A stretch of 64,000 nucleotides of DNA, taken from the NCBI RefSeq assembly GCF_003490595.1, contig NZ_QQGY01000006.1, positions 62,001-126,000 on the forward strand, read 5' to 3'. Both the position numbers and the translations under genes were made by a program. The stretch comes from Haemophilus haemolyticus_L (GTDB taxonomy: Bacteria > Pseudomonadota > Gammaproteobacteria > Enterobacterales > Pasteurellaceae). This document shows positions 1 to 7,830 of the stretch, in pieces; the stretch's first letter is position 1; each line of letters begins with the position of its first letter. The notes below the pieces were generated by a model. It searched no databases. It saw only the letters and a list, made by a program, of their open reading frames with translations, and was not told where the DNA came from.

Positions 1-1589
1 GGGCGAGTCACATCACCGTAAATTACTGGTGGTTTTACACAACGTGAACCGTAACTTTGTACCCAACCAAATTTAGTGAATGCGAAACCATCTAATAATT
101 CCCCAAAGTATTCCACCATGTCGTTACGTTCTGCTTCGCCGTGAACTAACACATCTAAGTCTAATTCTTCTTGGCGACGTACCACATATTCAATTTCTTT
201 TTTCATTGCCGCTTCGTAATCTGCAAGAGATAACTCGCCTTTTTTGAAACTTGCACGAGCATGACGGATTTCAGTCGTTTGCGGGAATGAGCCAATGTTT
301 GTGGTTGGCAGAAGCGGTAAATTTAACCACGCATTTTGCTTAACAATACGTTCTGCAAATGGCGATTTACGTTGATCCGCACCTTTTGGCAAGTTTGCTA
401 AACGCTCAGCCACTTCTGGGCGATGAATTTCTTTTGAGGTTGCACGAGCATATGCTGCCGCTTGGCTTGCATCTAATGCCGCTTGCACAGACGCTCTGCC
501 ATTATTTAAGGCTTGTTTTAATACATTTAATTCTTCCACTTTTTGTAGCGTGAAAGATAACCAGCTATAAAGTGCGGTATTTTTTTCTTTTAATTGTACT
601 TCCACTTCTAAATCAAATGGGGTGTGCAATAATGAACAGCTTGGTGCAATCCATAAACGCTCGCCTAATTTTGCTTTTAATGGCTCTAATACATCTAACA
701 CTTTGTTTAAGTTTGCACGCCAGATATTACGGCCTTCAATCACACCTGCAGATAACACTTTGCTGTAATCTTCAAAGGCTGCAAGTTGTTCTGGCGCACG
801 CACTAAATCTAAATGCAAGCCTGCAACAGGTAAGGCTTTTAATAACTCTGCGTGTTGTGCAACGGAACCAAAATAAGTAGCTAATAATAATTTTGCGTTC
901 ACTTTGCTTAATTCAGCGTAAACAGATTTATAGGCTTCAACCCATTCTGCAGGTAAGTCTAATGCTAATGCAGGTTCATCAATTTGAATCCACTCCGCAC
1001 CTTCAGCCACTAATGCGTTTAAGATTTCAACATAAACAGGCACTAATTGATTTAATAAATCGAAACGGTTAAATGCTTCGCCTTTTTCTTTACCCAACCA
1101 TAAGAATGTTAATGGACCAACAATCACTGGTTTGAAGTTTAAGCCTAACGCTTTCGCTTCACGAATTTGATTCACGTAATGAGCTGGATTTGCTTTGAAA
1201 GCGGTCGATTTTTGGAACTCAGGCACGAGATAATGATAGTTCGTATCAAACCATTTGGTCATTTCAATCGCAAATTGATCTTTGTTACCACGTGCAAGTT
1301 GGAAATATTGATCAAGGGTTAAATTTTGGCTATCAAAACCAAAACGAGCAGGAATTGCCCCAGTTGCCACTTGTAAATCTAAAATATGATCGTAGAACGT
1401 GAAATCGCCCACGGCAACGAAATCTGCATTCGCCACTGCTTGATGTTTCCAGTTTTTTTCACGCAATGCTTTCGCTAAATCTAATAAATCTTGCTCGGCT
1501 AATTCTTTACGCCAATAACGTTCTTGTGCAAATTTTAATTCACGTTTTGCACCCACACGAGGAAAGCCTAAGATATGTGATGTTGTCAT
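1..1589 (-). CDS. metE: Cobalamin-independent methionine synthase, 3' end outside window
   Basis: Transfers the methyl group of 5-methyltetrahydropteroyltri-glutamate to homocysteine, the last step of methionine synthesis, in the cytoplasm. The minus-strand frame starts at the ATG at 1587-1589 (MTTSHILGFPRVGAKRELK) and stays open to base 1, giving about 529 of the usual 750-760 codons. Recognisable MetE stretches include WIQIDEPALALDLP and, in the second half, LPTTNIGSFPQT and EYVVRRQEELDLDVLVHGE. The zinc-binding His/Cys residues near the C-terminus lie outside the window. A GGGAG ribosome site precedes the ATG. The gene stands alone here behind a MetJ-type operator, so methionine repression is expected. 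No lesion is seen in the part present. Confidence 0.96.
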   Translation of the reverse strand, partial: MTTSHILGFPRVGAKRELKFAQERYWRKELAEQDLLDLAKALREKNWKHQAVANADFVAVGDFTFYDHILDLQVATGAIPARFGFDSQNLTLDQYFQLARGNKDQFAIEMTKWFDTNYHYLVPEFQKSTAFKANPAHYVNQIREAKALGLNFKPVIVGPLTFLWLGKEKGEAFNRFDLLNQLVPVYVEILNALVAEGAEWIQIDEPALALDLPAEWVEAYKSVYAELSKVNAKLLLATYFGSVAQHAELLKALPVAGLHLDLVRAPEQLAAFEDYSKVLSAGVIEGRNIWRANLNKVLDVLEPLKAKLGERLWIAPSCSLLHTPFDLEVEVQLKEKNTALYSWLSFTLQKVEELNVLKQALNNGRASVQAALDASQAAAYARATSKEIHRPEVAERLANLPKGADQRKSPFAERIVKQNAWLNLPLLPTTNIGSFPQTTEIRHARASFKKGELSLADYEAAMKKEIEYVVRRQEELDLDVLVHGEAERNDMVEYFGELLDGFAFTKFGWVQSYGSRCVKPPVIYGDVTR

Positions 1590-1626
1590 AATAACTCCCG
1601 TTTTAAAGTAATCTTCTTAATCATTT

Positions 1627-1642
1627 AGACGGCTAAACGTCT
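1627..1642. promoter_or_regulatory. MetJ operator (two tandem met boxes) upstream of metE
   Basis: The sequence AGACGGCTAAACGTCT is two adjacent 8-mers, each matching the met-box consensus AGACGTCT at 7 of 8 positions. MetJ binds as dimers on tandem boxes. The site is 38 bp upstream of the metE ATG, where it would overlap the promoter. The assignment rests on consensus and position. Confidence 0.7.
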
Positions 1643-1788
1643 GTACGGGTATAGAATGCGTCATCTCAATATATTATGCAAACTTATTATTTTCAGGATT
1701 TGTATGAAATAAATTAATACTTAAACTCCATATAAAACAAAGGGGCATACTAAATGCCCCAAAAACTATTGCAAAATTTACCGCACTT

Positions 1789-2649
1789 TTATGCGTTTTC
1801 ATCCTTATGCTGAATTTCTTTTATTACATCGCCAATTAATCGACCAAAATCAACGGCATTTTTAGAAGTAATAACAGGCTGTCCCGTTTCTTGTTCTAGC
1901 GTCTCTTTCGCAATTTTTGCAACATTGCCTCCCCTTTTAGCGACTCTTTTATTTTCTTCAAAACCTTGAGGATTTGATGTATTAGCAATATCTTTGGTAG
2001 CGGTTTCCGCAAGCATATTTAAGATTAATTCAGTGGTGGACATATTGTCTCTTAAATTTTGTTTTTTCAGCCCTTTAAAATCTTTATATTCTCTTGTCGT
2101 CATTCCACTCCATGCCTTAGAGATTTCATTGGTAAGAATGGCATATTCTTTCCCTTCAGATACGCCATGAGCTTGCCAAGTATCTGTAAGCTCTTTTCTT
2201 ACTTGAATGGCTTGCAGCCTTTGATTAATCCATTCTCGGCTATAACCTTTTTGAAGATAAGTTTCTAAGGCTCTATCAATGGTTAATTCAGGATCAATGA
2301 TTTCATCAATTCTTTCTTTACCGACTTCAGCTAACCACATTTTGAAAGGTTCCGCTTTAGGTGAGGGAACAGATTGAATAATGCGGAAAATACCTTGCAT
2401 ATCAGCAACATCAGTTTTGTACATTTTACCGTCTTTAGGTGATTTCATTTTCAGTTGGCTACAAATTGTAGCCAACTCATTTCCTTCTTTTTTAAGCCTT
2501 GTTTTTAACACACTCCAATATTTTCTTGGATTATCACTTTCAGTGAGGACACCTAAAATATCAATGATGCTAAAATACCATTCTTCTTTTTCATTATCCC
2601 AAATAGAACGGATTTCATTTCCTTCAAATAATTTAATTTTATTATCCAA
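1789..2649 (-). CDS. Bro-N family (phage antirepressor/DinD-like) protein
   Basis: A 286-residue protein with a Bro-N-like N-terminus (about residues 1-110: IRSIWDNEKEEWYFSIIDIL, then a YWSVLKTRL segment), a domain found in phage antirepressors, baculovirus BRO proteins and the SOS-inducible E. coli protein DinD. The middle (about 120-200) is charged and helical, and the C-terminal 60 residues are basic (ENKRVAKRGGNVAKIAKE). Chromosomal copies of this type are usually annotated as DinD or Bro-N proteins; their function is not established. It lies between metE and pepN, 33 bp downstream of the pepN stop on the same strand, with no phage genes around it, so it looks like an accessory single-gene insertion. 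No LexA-like box was recognised upstream. Confidence 0.75.
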   Translation of the reverse strand: MDNKIKLFEGNEIRSIWDNEKEEWYFSIIDILGVLTESDNPRKYWSVLKTRLKKEGNELATICSQLKMKSPKDGKMYKTDVADMQGIFRIIQSVPSPKAEPFKMWLAEVGKERIDEIIDPELTIDRALETYLQKGYSREWINQRLQAIQVRKELTDTWQAHGVSEGKEYAILTNEISKAWSGMTTREYKDFKGLKKQNLRDNMSTTELILNMLAETATKDIANTSNPQGFEENKRVAKRGGNVAKIAKETLEQETGQPVITSKNAVDFGRLIGDVIKEIQHKDENA

Positions 2650-2682
2650 GCTAATTTTCCTTTTAATCTACACAAACTCAAC

Positions 2683-5292
2683 TTACTGCAACGCTTTCTC
2701 AATTTTTTCAAATAAATCTTTTGAAAGATTTTCTACAACGCTTAAGCGTTCTAAAGCACGTTTCATGAGCGTTTGGCGTTGAGCATCAAAGCGAGAAAAA
2801 CGAATTAATGGCTCGATTAAACGCGCAGCCACTTGTGGATTACTTTCATTTAAACGGATTAAAACATCCGTTAAGAAACGATAGCCTGATCCGCTTACGT
2901 TATGGAATGCTTTTAAGTTATGATTTGCAAAGCTACCTACTAATGCACGTAAACGGTTTGGATTATTGAAGTTAAAACTTGGGTGATCCATTAATAACTG
3001 AATAATTTCCAATACATTTTCATCTGGGCGAGTGGCTTGTAATGCAAACCATTTATCCATCACCAATCCATCATGTTGCCATTTTTGTTCAAAATCAGCT
3101 AACAACACATCTCTGCAAGGTAATGCTGCTTTAGTTGCAACACTTAATGCCGCCAATGTATCTGTCATATTATTCGCATTATTGTAGTGTTTTTGGACTA
3201 GGTTGTTGCCCAAATGGGTATAAGCCAAATAAGTTAAGCAAAGATTACGCATTGCACGCAAGGCGATGTCTTGTTGCGTAATTTGATACTCATCAAGGCG
3301 AATATGGGTATAAACGCGCAAGAAATCATCTTTTAAAGTCTCGGCAATTTGTGCTTGCATAAATGCTCTTGCGGCTGAAATACCATCAGGATCGATGGTT
3401 TTGAAACCTTCCGCAAATTCCATTTCTTTTGGCAGCGTGAGAATTAAGGTTGCCAGTTCAATATCTTTCTCATAATGGCTCAGAATATAAGAAAGTGCGG
3501 TCAAAATTTCAGGCGAAATTTCTAGTGCCTCGCCTTGTTGGAAACGCACAACATTACGACGTAATTCTTGCGCAAATAGCATTTGTGCCGCATCCCAACG
3601 GATAAATTGATTATCAGCGAATTTAAGCAAGCCTAATAACTGCTCCGTTTTATAATCATAATCCAGTTTTACCGGTGCAGAGAAATCACATAGCAATGCG
3701 GGAACAGGGCGACCATAAATGCCATGAAACTCAAAGACTTGGTCTTTTTCGGTGACATTTAATACATCACTCAACAATTCGCCATTATGTTGCATCATTT
3801 GTTTCGTGCCGTTCGCATCATAAAGCGCGATTTTTAACGGAATATGTAAATTCACTTTTTCCATTTGATCGGCGGTTGGCGGTGTAGATTGTGAAACCGT
3901 TAAACGATAAGTATGCGTTTTTTCGTCATAAGCATCGCTAATCAATAATTCTGGTGTACCCGATTGGCTATACCAACGGCGGAATTGGTTTAAATCGAGG
4001 TTATTTGCGCGTTCCATGGCAGAAACAAAGTCTTCACAGGTTGCCGCTTTGCCATCATTTTCAGCAATATAAAATTGCATGCCTTTTTGGAAACCTTGCT
4101 CACCCAATAAAGTGTGCAACATACGAATGACTTCAGCACCTTTTTCATATACGGTCACTGTATAGAAGTTATTCATTTCAATCACTTTTTCAGGGCGAAT
4201 CGGGTGCGACATCGGGCTTGCATCTTCGGCAAATTGCACGGTGCGTAAAAATTTCACATTATTAATGCGATTCACCGCACGAGAGCCCGTATCTGAAGAA
4301 AATTCTTGATCACGGAAAACTGTTAAGCCTTCTTTCAAACTTAATTGGAACCAATCTCGGCAGGTTACACGGTTTCCTGTCCAGTTATGGAAATATTCGT
4401 GCGCAATCACGCTTTCAATGGCAAGATAATCTTCATCTGTTGCTGTTTGCGGATTGGCTAATACAAATTTAGAATTAAAGATATTTAACCCTTTGTTTTC
4501 CATTGCGCCCATATTGAAAAAATCGACAGCAACGATCATGTAAATATCGAGGTCATATTCTAAATTAAAGCGATCTTCATCCCATTTCATCGCTTTTTTC
4601 AGACTTTCCATTGCCCAGCTTGCACGGTTAAGATTACCGCGATCTACATAAAGCTCTAATGCAACTTCTCTTCCACTTTTGGTGATAAATTTATCTTGTA
4701 ATAAATCAAAATCCCCCGCCACTAAAGCAAATAAATAGCTTGGTTTTGGGAAAGGATCGTTCCATTCTACCCAATGACGACCCTCCTCTAATTCACCACT
4801 TGCAATGCGGTTGCCATTAGAAAGTAAGTAAGGATATTTAGTCTTATCTGCGGTAATTTTGGTTGTGTAACGCGCCAACACATCTGGGCGATCAAGCATA
4901 TAAGTAATTTGACGGAAACCTTCCGCCTCGCATTGCGTACAAACCCCCTCTCCAGACTGATATAGCCCCTGTAATGAAGTGTTTTCGGCTGGTACAAGGA
5001 AGGTCACAATTTCAAGTTCAAATTCTTCCGCACTTTTACCTTTTAAATCGAGCGTTAAACTCTCGCCATCTTGTTGATAGGCAGAAAATGGCTCACCATT
5101 AAATTTAATAGAAGAAAACTGGAAACTATGCCCATCTAAACGTAAAGAAGTCGCTTCATCATTTAAGCGTTGGAATTTTGTGGTTGCAGTCACCACTGTG
5201 TGTTTAGGATCGAGTTGAAAATCTAAATAAATGTCTGTGACTGTAAAATCTGGTTGTTTGTAATCTTTTCTATATTTTGCTTTGGCTAACAT
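2683..5292 (-). CDS. pepN: Aminopeptidase N (M1 zinc metallopeptidase)
   Basis: A broad-specificity cytoplasmic alanyl aminopeptidase that finishes peptide degradation. The length of 869 residues is normal for the proteobacterial family. The exopeptidase motif GAMEN is at residues 262-266. The zinc site is HEYFH (298-302) with the third ligand Glu321 in KEGLT. The N-terminal beta domain (1-180), thermolysin-like domain (about 185-440) and helical C-terminal domain are all present. The start MLAKAKYRKDY fits the family, but its upstream DNA is not ancestral: a 35-bp copy of the pepN start is repeated 586 bp upstream, on the far side of hicB and a REP-like repeat. The original promoter has therefore probably been separated from the gene, and pepN may now be read from the hicB side. 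The ribosome site (AGGG) is weak. Confidence 0.97.
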   Translation of the reverse strand: MLAKAKYRKDYKQPDFTVTDIYLDFQLDPKHTVVTATTKFQRLNDEATSLRLDGHSFQFSSIKFNGEPFSAYQQDGESLTLDLKGKSAEEFELEIVTFLVPAENTSLQGLYQSGEGVCTQCEAEGFRQITYMLDRPDVLARYTTKITADKTKYPYLLSNGNRIASGELEEGRHWVEWNDPFPKPSYLFALVAGDFDLLQDKFITKSGREVALELYVDRGNLNRASWAMESLKKAMKWDEDRFNLEYDLDIYMIVAVDFFNMGAMENKGLNIFNSKFVLANPQTATDEDYLAIESVIAHEYFHNWTGNRVTCRDWFQLSLKEGLTVFRDQEFSSDTGSRAVNRINNVKFLRTVQFAEDASPMSHPIRPEKVIEMNNFYTVTVYEKGAEVIRMLHTLLGEQGFQKGMQFYIAENDGKAATCEDFVSAMERANNLDLNQFRRWYSQSGTPELLISDAYDEKTHTYRLTVSQSTPPTADQMEKVNLHIPLKIALYDANGTKQMMQHNGELLSDVLNVTEKDQVFEFHGIYGRPVPALLCDFSAPVKLDYDYKTEQLLGLLKFADNQFIRWDAAQMLFAQELRRNVVRFQQGEALEISPEILTALSYILSHYEKDIELATLILTLPKEMEFAEGFKTIDPDGISAARAFMQAQIAETLKDDFLRVYTHIRLDEYQITQQDIALRAMRNLCLTYLAYTHLGNNLVQKHYNNANNMTDTLAALSVATKAALPCRDVLLADFEQKWQHDGLVMDKWFALQATRPDENVLEIIQLLMDHPSFNFNNPNRLRALVGSFANHNLKAFHNVSGSGYRFLTDVLIRLNESNPQVAARLIEPLIRFSRFDAQRQTLMKRALERLSVVENLSKDLFEKIEKALQ

Positions 5293-5303
5293 AATTTGCC
5301 CTA
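5269..5303. repeat. 35-bp direct duplication, copy 1 (pepN start region)
   Basis: This stretch covers the first codons and leader of pepN. It is repeated without mismatch at 5855-5889. The two copies bracket the hicB, hicA-remnant and REP-like segment. Confidence 0.9.
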
Positions 5304-5345
5304 CTTTGAAGAAAGAAAATGTGAATATGATATCGTTACGTTTTA

Positions 5346-5690
5346 TTATCTTAAACTTGGTTTTTCACGAAAAATTTTTTCTTGAATCGCTTCCGTCACA
5401 AAAGCATTAAGAGAACGATCGCCAGCTATGATCGTAGCTTCTCTATGCAATTCCTCGCCAATTCGTACATTAAATACACCTTTAAAAGGCTTATTCGGTT
5501 CTTTACCTAATTCCAAACAATCTTGTAAATATAAATCAACAGATTGACGAAATTCTTTTTCTAGCTCAGATAATGACTCTGCTTCGTAAGTCACTAAATC
5601 ACGAATGTAAGCAAGTTTGCCAAACAATATATTGTTTTCTAAATCCGCCTCAATCGTGCCAACATAACCTTTATAATTTAATAACTTCAT
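5346..5690 (-). CDS. hicB: HicB family antitoxin (orphan)
   Basis: A 114-residue protein with the HicB layout. An N-terminal partial RNase H-like fold (about residues 1-70: MKLLNYKGYVGTIEADLE, then LVTYEAESLSELEKEF) is followed by a C-terminal ribbon-helix-helix-like DNA-binding segment (about 78-108: FNVRIGEELHREATIIAG, then NAFVTEAI). HicB normally neutralises the mRNA-cleaving toxin HicA and represses the operon. Upstream, in the expected place with an ATGA overlap, only a 23-codon end of a toxin-like gene remains. The antitoxin is therefore an orphan at this locus. A working HicA may exist elsewhere in the genome. Confidence 0.85.
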   Translation of the reverse strand: MKLLNYKGYVGTIEADLENNILFGKLAYIRDLVTYEAESLSELEKEFRQSVDLYLQDCLELGKEPNKPFKGVFNVRIGEELHREATIIAGDRSLNAFVTEAIQEKIFREKPSLR

Positions 5691-5758
5691 AGAATACCTA
5701 CCTGTTTTAATGATTCTTTCACTGACTTTAAAGCACCACCTTTAATATAATTTTCAGT
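5687..5758 (-). pseudogene. Remnant 3' end of a hicA-like toxin gene
   Basis: Reading the minus strand into hicB gives an in-frame tail TENYIKGGALKSVKESLKQV followed by GIL and a stop. The stop TGA overlaps the hicB ATG as ATGA, the usual coupling of hicA and hicB. The pattern K-G-x-L-x-S-x-K-x-x-L-K-Q-x-G-I-L resembles HicA C-termini. The frame runs directly into the REP-like repeat at 5760, so the 5' two thirds of the gene, including the catalytic His region, are missing. Identification rests on position and a short motif. Confidence 0.6.
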
Positions 5759-5759
5759 T

Positions 5760-5852
5760 GTAGGGTGGGCTTCAGCCCACCTTTGTTATGGCTAAATGGA
5801 TAAAAAACAGTGGGCTAAATGAATAAAAACGGTGGGCTAAAGCCCACCCTAC
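5760..5852. repeat. REP-like palindromic repeat
   Basis: Outer ends GTAGGGTGGGCTTCAGCCC and GGGCTAAAGCCCACCCTAC form an inverted pair, each end itself containing a small palindrome around GTGGGCT. A third half copy (AGTGGGCTAAAT) lies inside. A related element is at 34477-34545. This is the form of REP/BIME elements. No associated transposase is nearby. Confidence 0.8.
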
Positions 5853-5854
5853 GA

Positions 5855-5889
5855 TCTATATTTTGCTTTGGCTAACATAATTTGCCCTA
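5855..5889. repeat. 35-bp direct duplication, copy 2 (old pepN start)
   Basis: Identical to 5269-5303. On the minus strand it still carries the ATG and first eight codons of pepN (MLAKAKYR) before running into the REP-like repeat and a stop one codon later. It is probably the ancestral pepN start joined to the native pepN-purE intergenic region. Confidence 0.9.
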
Positions 5890-5963
5890 TTCTTATAAAA
5901 ATTGTGCCTAGAATAAAATTTTATCCTTAAAGTTGCAATGGTATTTTCCTATAAAACCCATTT

Positions 5964-6002
5964 AGCAAACGTTTGCTTGATATGTATAAGATGTGCTATT
6001 CT
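5964..6002 (+). promoter_or_regulatory. purEK promoter with PurR operator
   Basis: AGCAAACGTTTGCT (5964-5977) is a perfect palindrome matching the core of the PurR consensus ACGCAAACGTTTGCGT. A plausible promoter overlaps it: -35 TTGCTT (5973-5978), an 18-bp spacer and -10 TATTCT (5997-6002). Repression by PurR with hypoxanthine or guanine is known for purEK in E. coli; here it is inferred from the site. Confidence 0.8.
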
Positions 6003-6038
6003 ACGCCACGTTTTTAATTAAAAAATTGAGAAAATAGC

Positions 6039-6533
6039 ATGTCAAAAATTGCACAAATTGCCGTTGTGATGGGTTCCAAAAGCGATTGGGCTACCATGCA
6101 AGAGGCAACTCAGATTTTAGATGAATTAAAAGTACCTTATCATGTGGAAGTCGTCTCGGCTCATCGTACGCCTGATAAACTTTTTGAATTTGCTGAAAAT
6201 GCACAAAAAAATGGCTATAAAGTAATTATTGCTGGTGCAGGCGGTGCGGCACATTTACCCGGTATGATCGCAGCAAAAACACTTGTGCCGGTGCTGGGGG
6301 TGCCAGTAAAAAGTTCTATGTTAAGTGGCGTAGATAGCCTTTATTCGATTGTGCAAATGCCAAAAGGGATTCCTGTTGGAACATTAGCCATTGGCCCTGC
6401 GGGTGCGGCAAATGCTGGATTGTTGGCCGCCCAAATTCTAGCAGGTTGGGATGCAGAATTGCTTTCACGCTTGCAATCTTTCCGTGAAAACCAAACTCGT
6501 GCTGTACTGGACAATCCTGATCCACGCACATAA
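6039..6533 (+). CDS. purE: N5-carboxyaminoimidazole ribonucleotide mutase
   Basis: Converts N5-CAIR to CAIR in purine synthesis and acts with PurK. At 164 residues it is a class I PurE. Diagnostic segments are VVMGSKSDWATM (residues 9-20), with the phosphate-binding SDW, and SAHRTPDKL, with the catalytic His. GAGGAAHLPGMIA and GVPVKSS complete the active site. purK follows after 69 bp, but a USS-pair terminator lies between the genes, so purK may be partly attenuated. Confidence 0.98.
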   Translation: MSKIAQIAVVMGSKSDWATMQEATQILDELKVPYHVEVVSAHRTPDKLFEFAENAQKNGYKVIIAGAGGAAHLPGMIAAKTLVPVLGVPVKSSMLSGVDSLYSIVQMPKGIPVGTLAIGPAGAANAGLLAAQILAGWDAELLSRLQSFRENQTRAVLDNPDPRT

Positions 6534-6549
6534 AAATATCTTCAGATCT

Positions 6550-6580
6550 GACCGCACTTTTAAAGTGCGGTTGTTTTTTT
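6550..6580 (+). terminator. USS inverted-pair terminator between purE and purK
   Basis: GACCGCACTTT and AAAGTGCGGTT form a perfect stem with almost no loop, followed by a run of seven T. The arms are the Haemophilus uptake signal in both orientations. Confidence 0.75.
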
Positions 6581-6602
6581 CGTAAATTTAACGAGAAATA
6601 TT

Positions 6603-7691
6603 ATGCAAAACTCCACCTTATACCCAACCGTTTATGTACTTGGCAACGGACAACTCGGCAGAATGTTACGTTACGCAGGCGCACCTTTAGATATTTATGT
6701 TGAACCCTTAGCCTTCAATGCGCCAGTTTTTGACTTACCTGAAAATGCGATCATCACGACGGAAATTGAACGCTGGGAAAAAACGCCTTTGACTGAATTA
6801 CTCGGCAATCATAAAAACTTCGTTAATCAACATATATTTGGATTATTGGCCGATCGTTTTACTCAAAAATCCTTGCTTGATGAGCTGAATCTTTCTACCT
6901 CGCCTTGGTGTTTATTAAAAGATAAAACGCAATGGGATGATATTTTCCAAACTGTTGGCGAGAAAGTTGTCGTTAAACGTAGAACAGGCGGATATGATGG
7001 ACGTGGTCAATGGATTATCAGCGATGAAAATAAAGCGGACATCACTGATGACTTATTCGGTGAAGTGATCGCAGAAAAATTTATTCCTTTCGATTATGAA
7101 GTTTCTATTGTAGGCGCAAGATTTAAAAATGGCGAAAAGCGTTTTTATCCCGTTACACATAACCTACAACAAAACGGTATTTTGCGTTACAGTGTAGTTG
7201 ATAGTGCTTTTCCTCAACAATCTGCACAACAAAATCAAGCAGAAGCCATGCTCAGCAAAATTATGGATAAATTAGGCTATGTGGGTGTAATGGCAATGGA
7301 ATGTTTTGTTGTAGGCGACAAATTACTGATTAACGAACTTGCGCCTCGCGTACATAACAGTGGACATTGGACACAACTAGGATGCTCGATTAGCCAATTT
7401 GAATTACATTTACGTGCGCTACTCGATTTGCCAACGCCTGACTTACAAACTTTCGCTCCAAGTGTGATGGTGAATTTAATCGGCACAAAACATAATCCAA
7501 AATGGCTTAATACACCGTTTGCACAACTTCATTGGTACGGTAAAGAAGTCAGAGCTGGGCGTAAAGTTGGGCATATTAATCTTTCTCATCCTAATAAAGC
7601 GGTCATTGTTCAACAATTAGAAATACTCCGCACTGAGTTACCAGAAGATTATCAATCGGGATTAAATTGGGCGATTGAAAAACTAAAATAA
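6603..7691 (+). CDS. purK: N5-carboxyaminoimidazole ribonucleotide synthase
   Basis: An ATP-grasp enzyme that carboxylates AIR with bicarbonate to N5-CAIR, the substrate of PurE. It has 362 residues, as in H. influenzae and close to E. coli (355). The N-terminal nucleotide-fold segment VLGNGQLGRML is at residues 12-22. The ATP-grasp core has VVKRRTGGYDGRGQW and IAEKFIPFDYEVSIVG, and the metal-binding end is LINELAPRVHNSGHWT. It follows purE on the same strand and is expected to share its PurR-controlled promoter. Confidence 0.98.
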   Translation: MQNSTLYPTVYVLGNGQLGRMLRYAGAPLDIYVEPLAFNAPVFDLPENAIITTEIERWEKTPLTELLGNHKNFVNQHIFGLLADRFTQKSLLDELNLSTSPWCLLKDKTQWDDIFQTVGEKVVVKRRTGGYDGRGQWIISDENKADITDDLFGEVIAEKFIPFDYEVSIVGARFKNGEKRFYPVTHNLQQNGILRYSVVDSAFPQQSAQQNQAEAMLSKIMDKLGYVGVMAMECFVVGDKLLINELAPRVHNSGHWTQLGCSISQFELHLRALLDLPTPDLQTFAPSVMVNLIGTKHNPKWLNTPFAQLHWYGKEVRAGRKVGHINLSHPNKAVIVQQLEILRTELPEDYQSGLNWAIEKLK

Positions 7692-7702
7692 TGCAAAAAA
7701 TG

Positions 7703-7750
7703 ACCGCACTTTTTGATGAATATTTAAAAATATCAAAGTGCGGTTAATTT
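7703..7750 (+). terminator. USS inverted-pair terminator after purK
   Basis: ACCGCACTTT at 7703-7712 pairs with AAAGTGCGGT at 7734-7743, extended inwards by complementary ATATT/AATAT. A T-rich tract follows. Confidence 0.7.
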
Positions 7751-7830
7751 TTATAAAAATCTTTCTTGATAAAATAAAACGGCTGAAGTATAAAACTATC
7801 CACCACACAACACATACATAAGGAAAAGCT

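Noticed and set aside
359..880. Plus-strand open frames of 64 and 102 codons
   Set aside because: They are opposite metE, whose frame is fully open and recognisable; composition is Leu/His-rich as expected for antisense frames.
1789..2649. Prophage fragment around the Bro-N gene
   Set aside because: Flanking genes are metE and pepN, with no integrase, attachment-like repeat or other phage gene.
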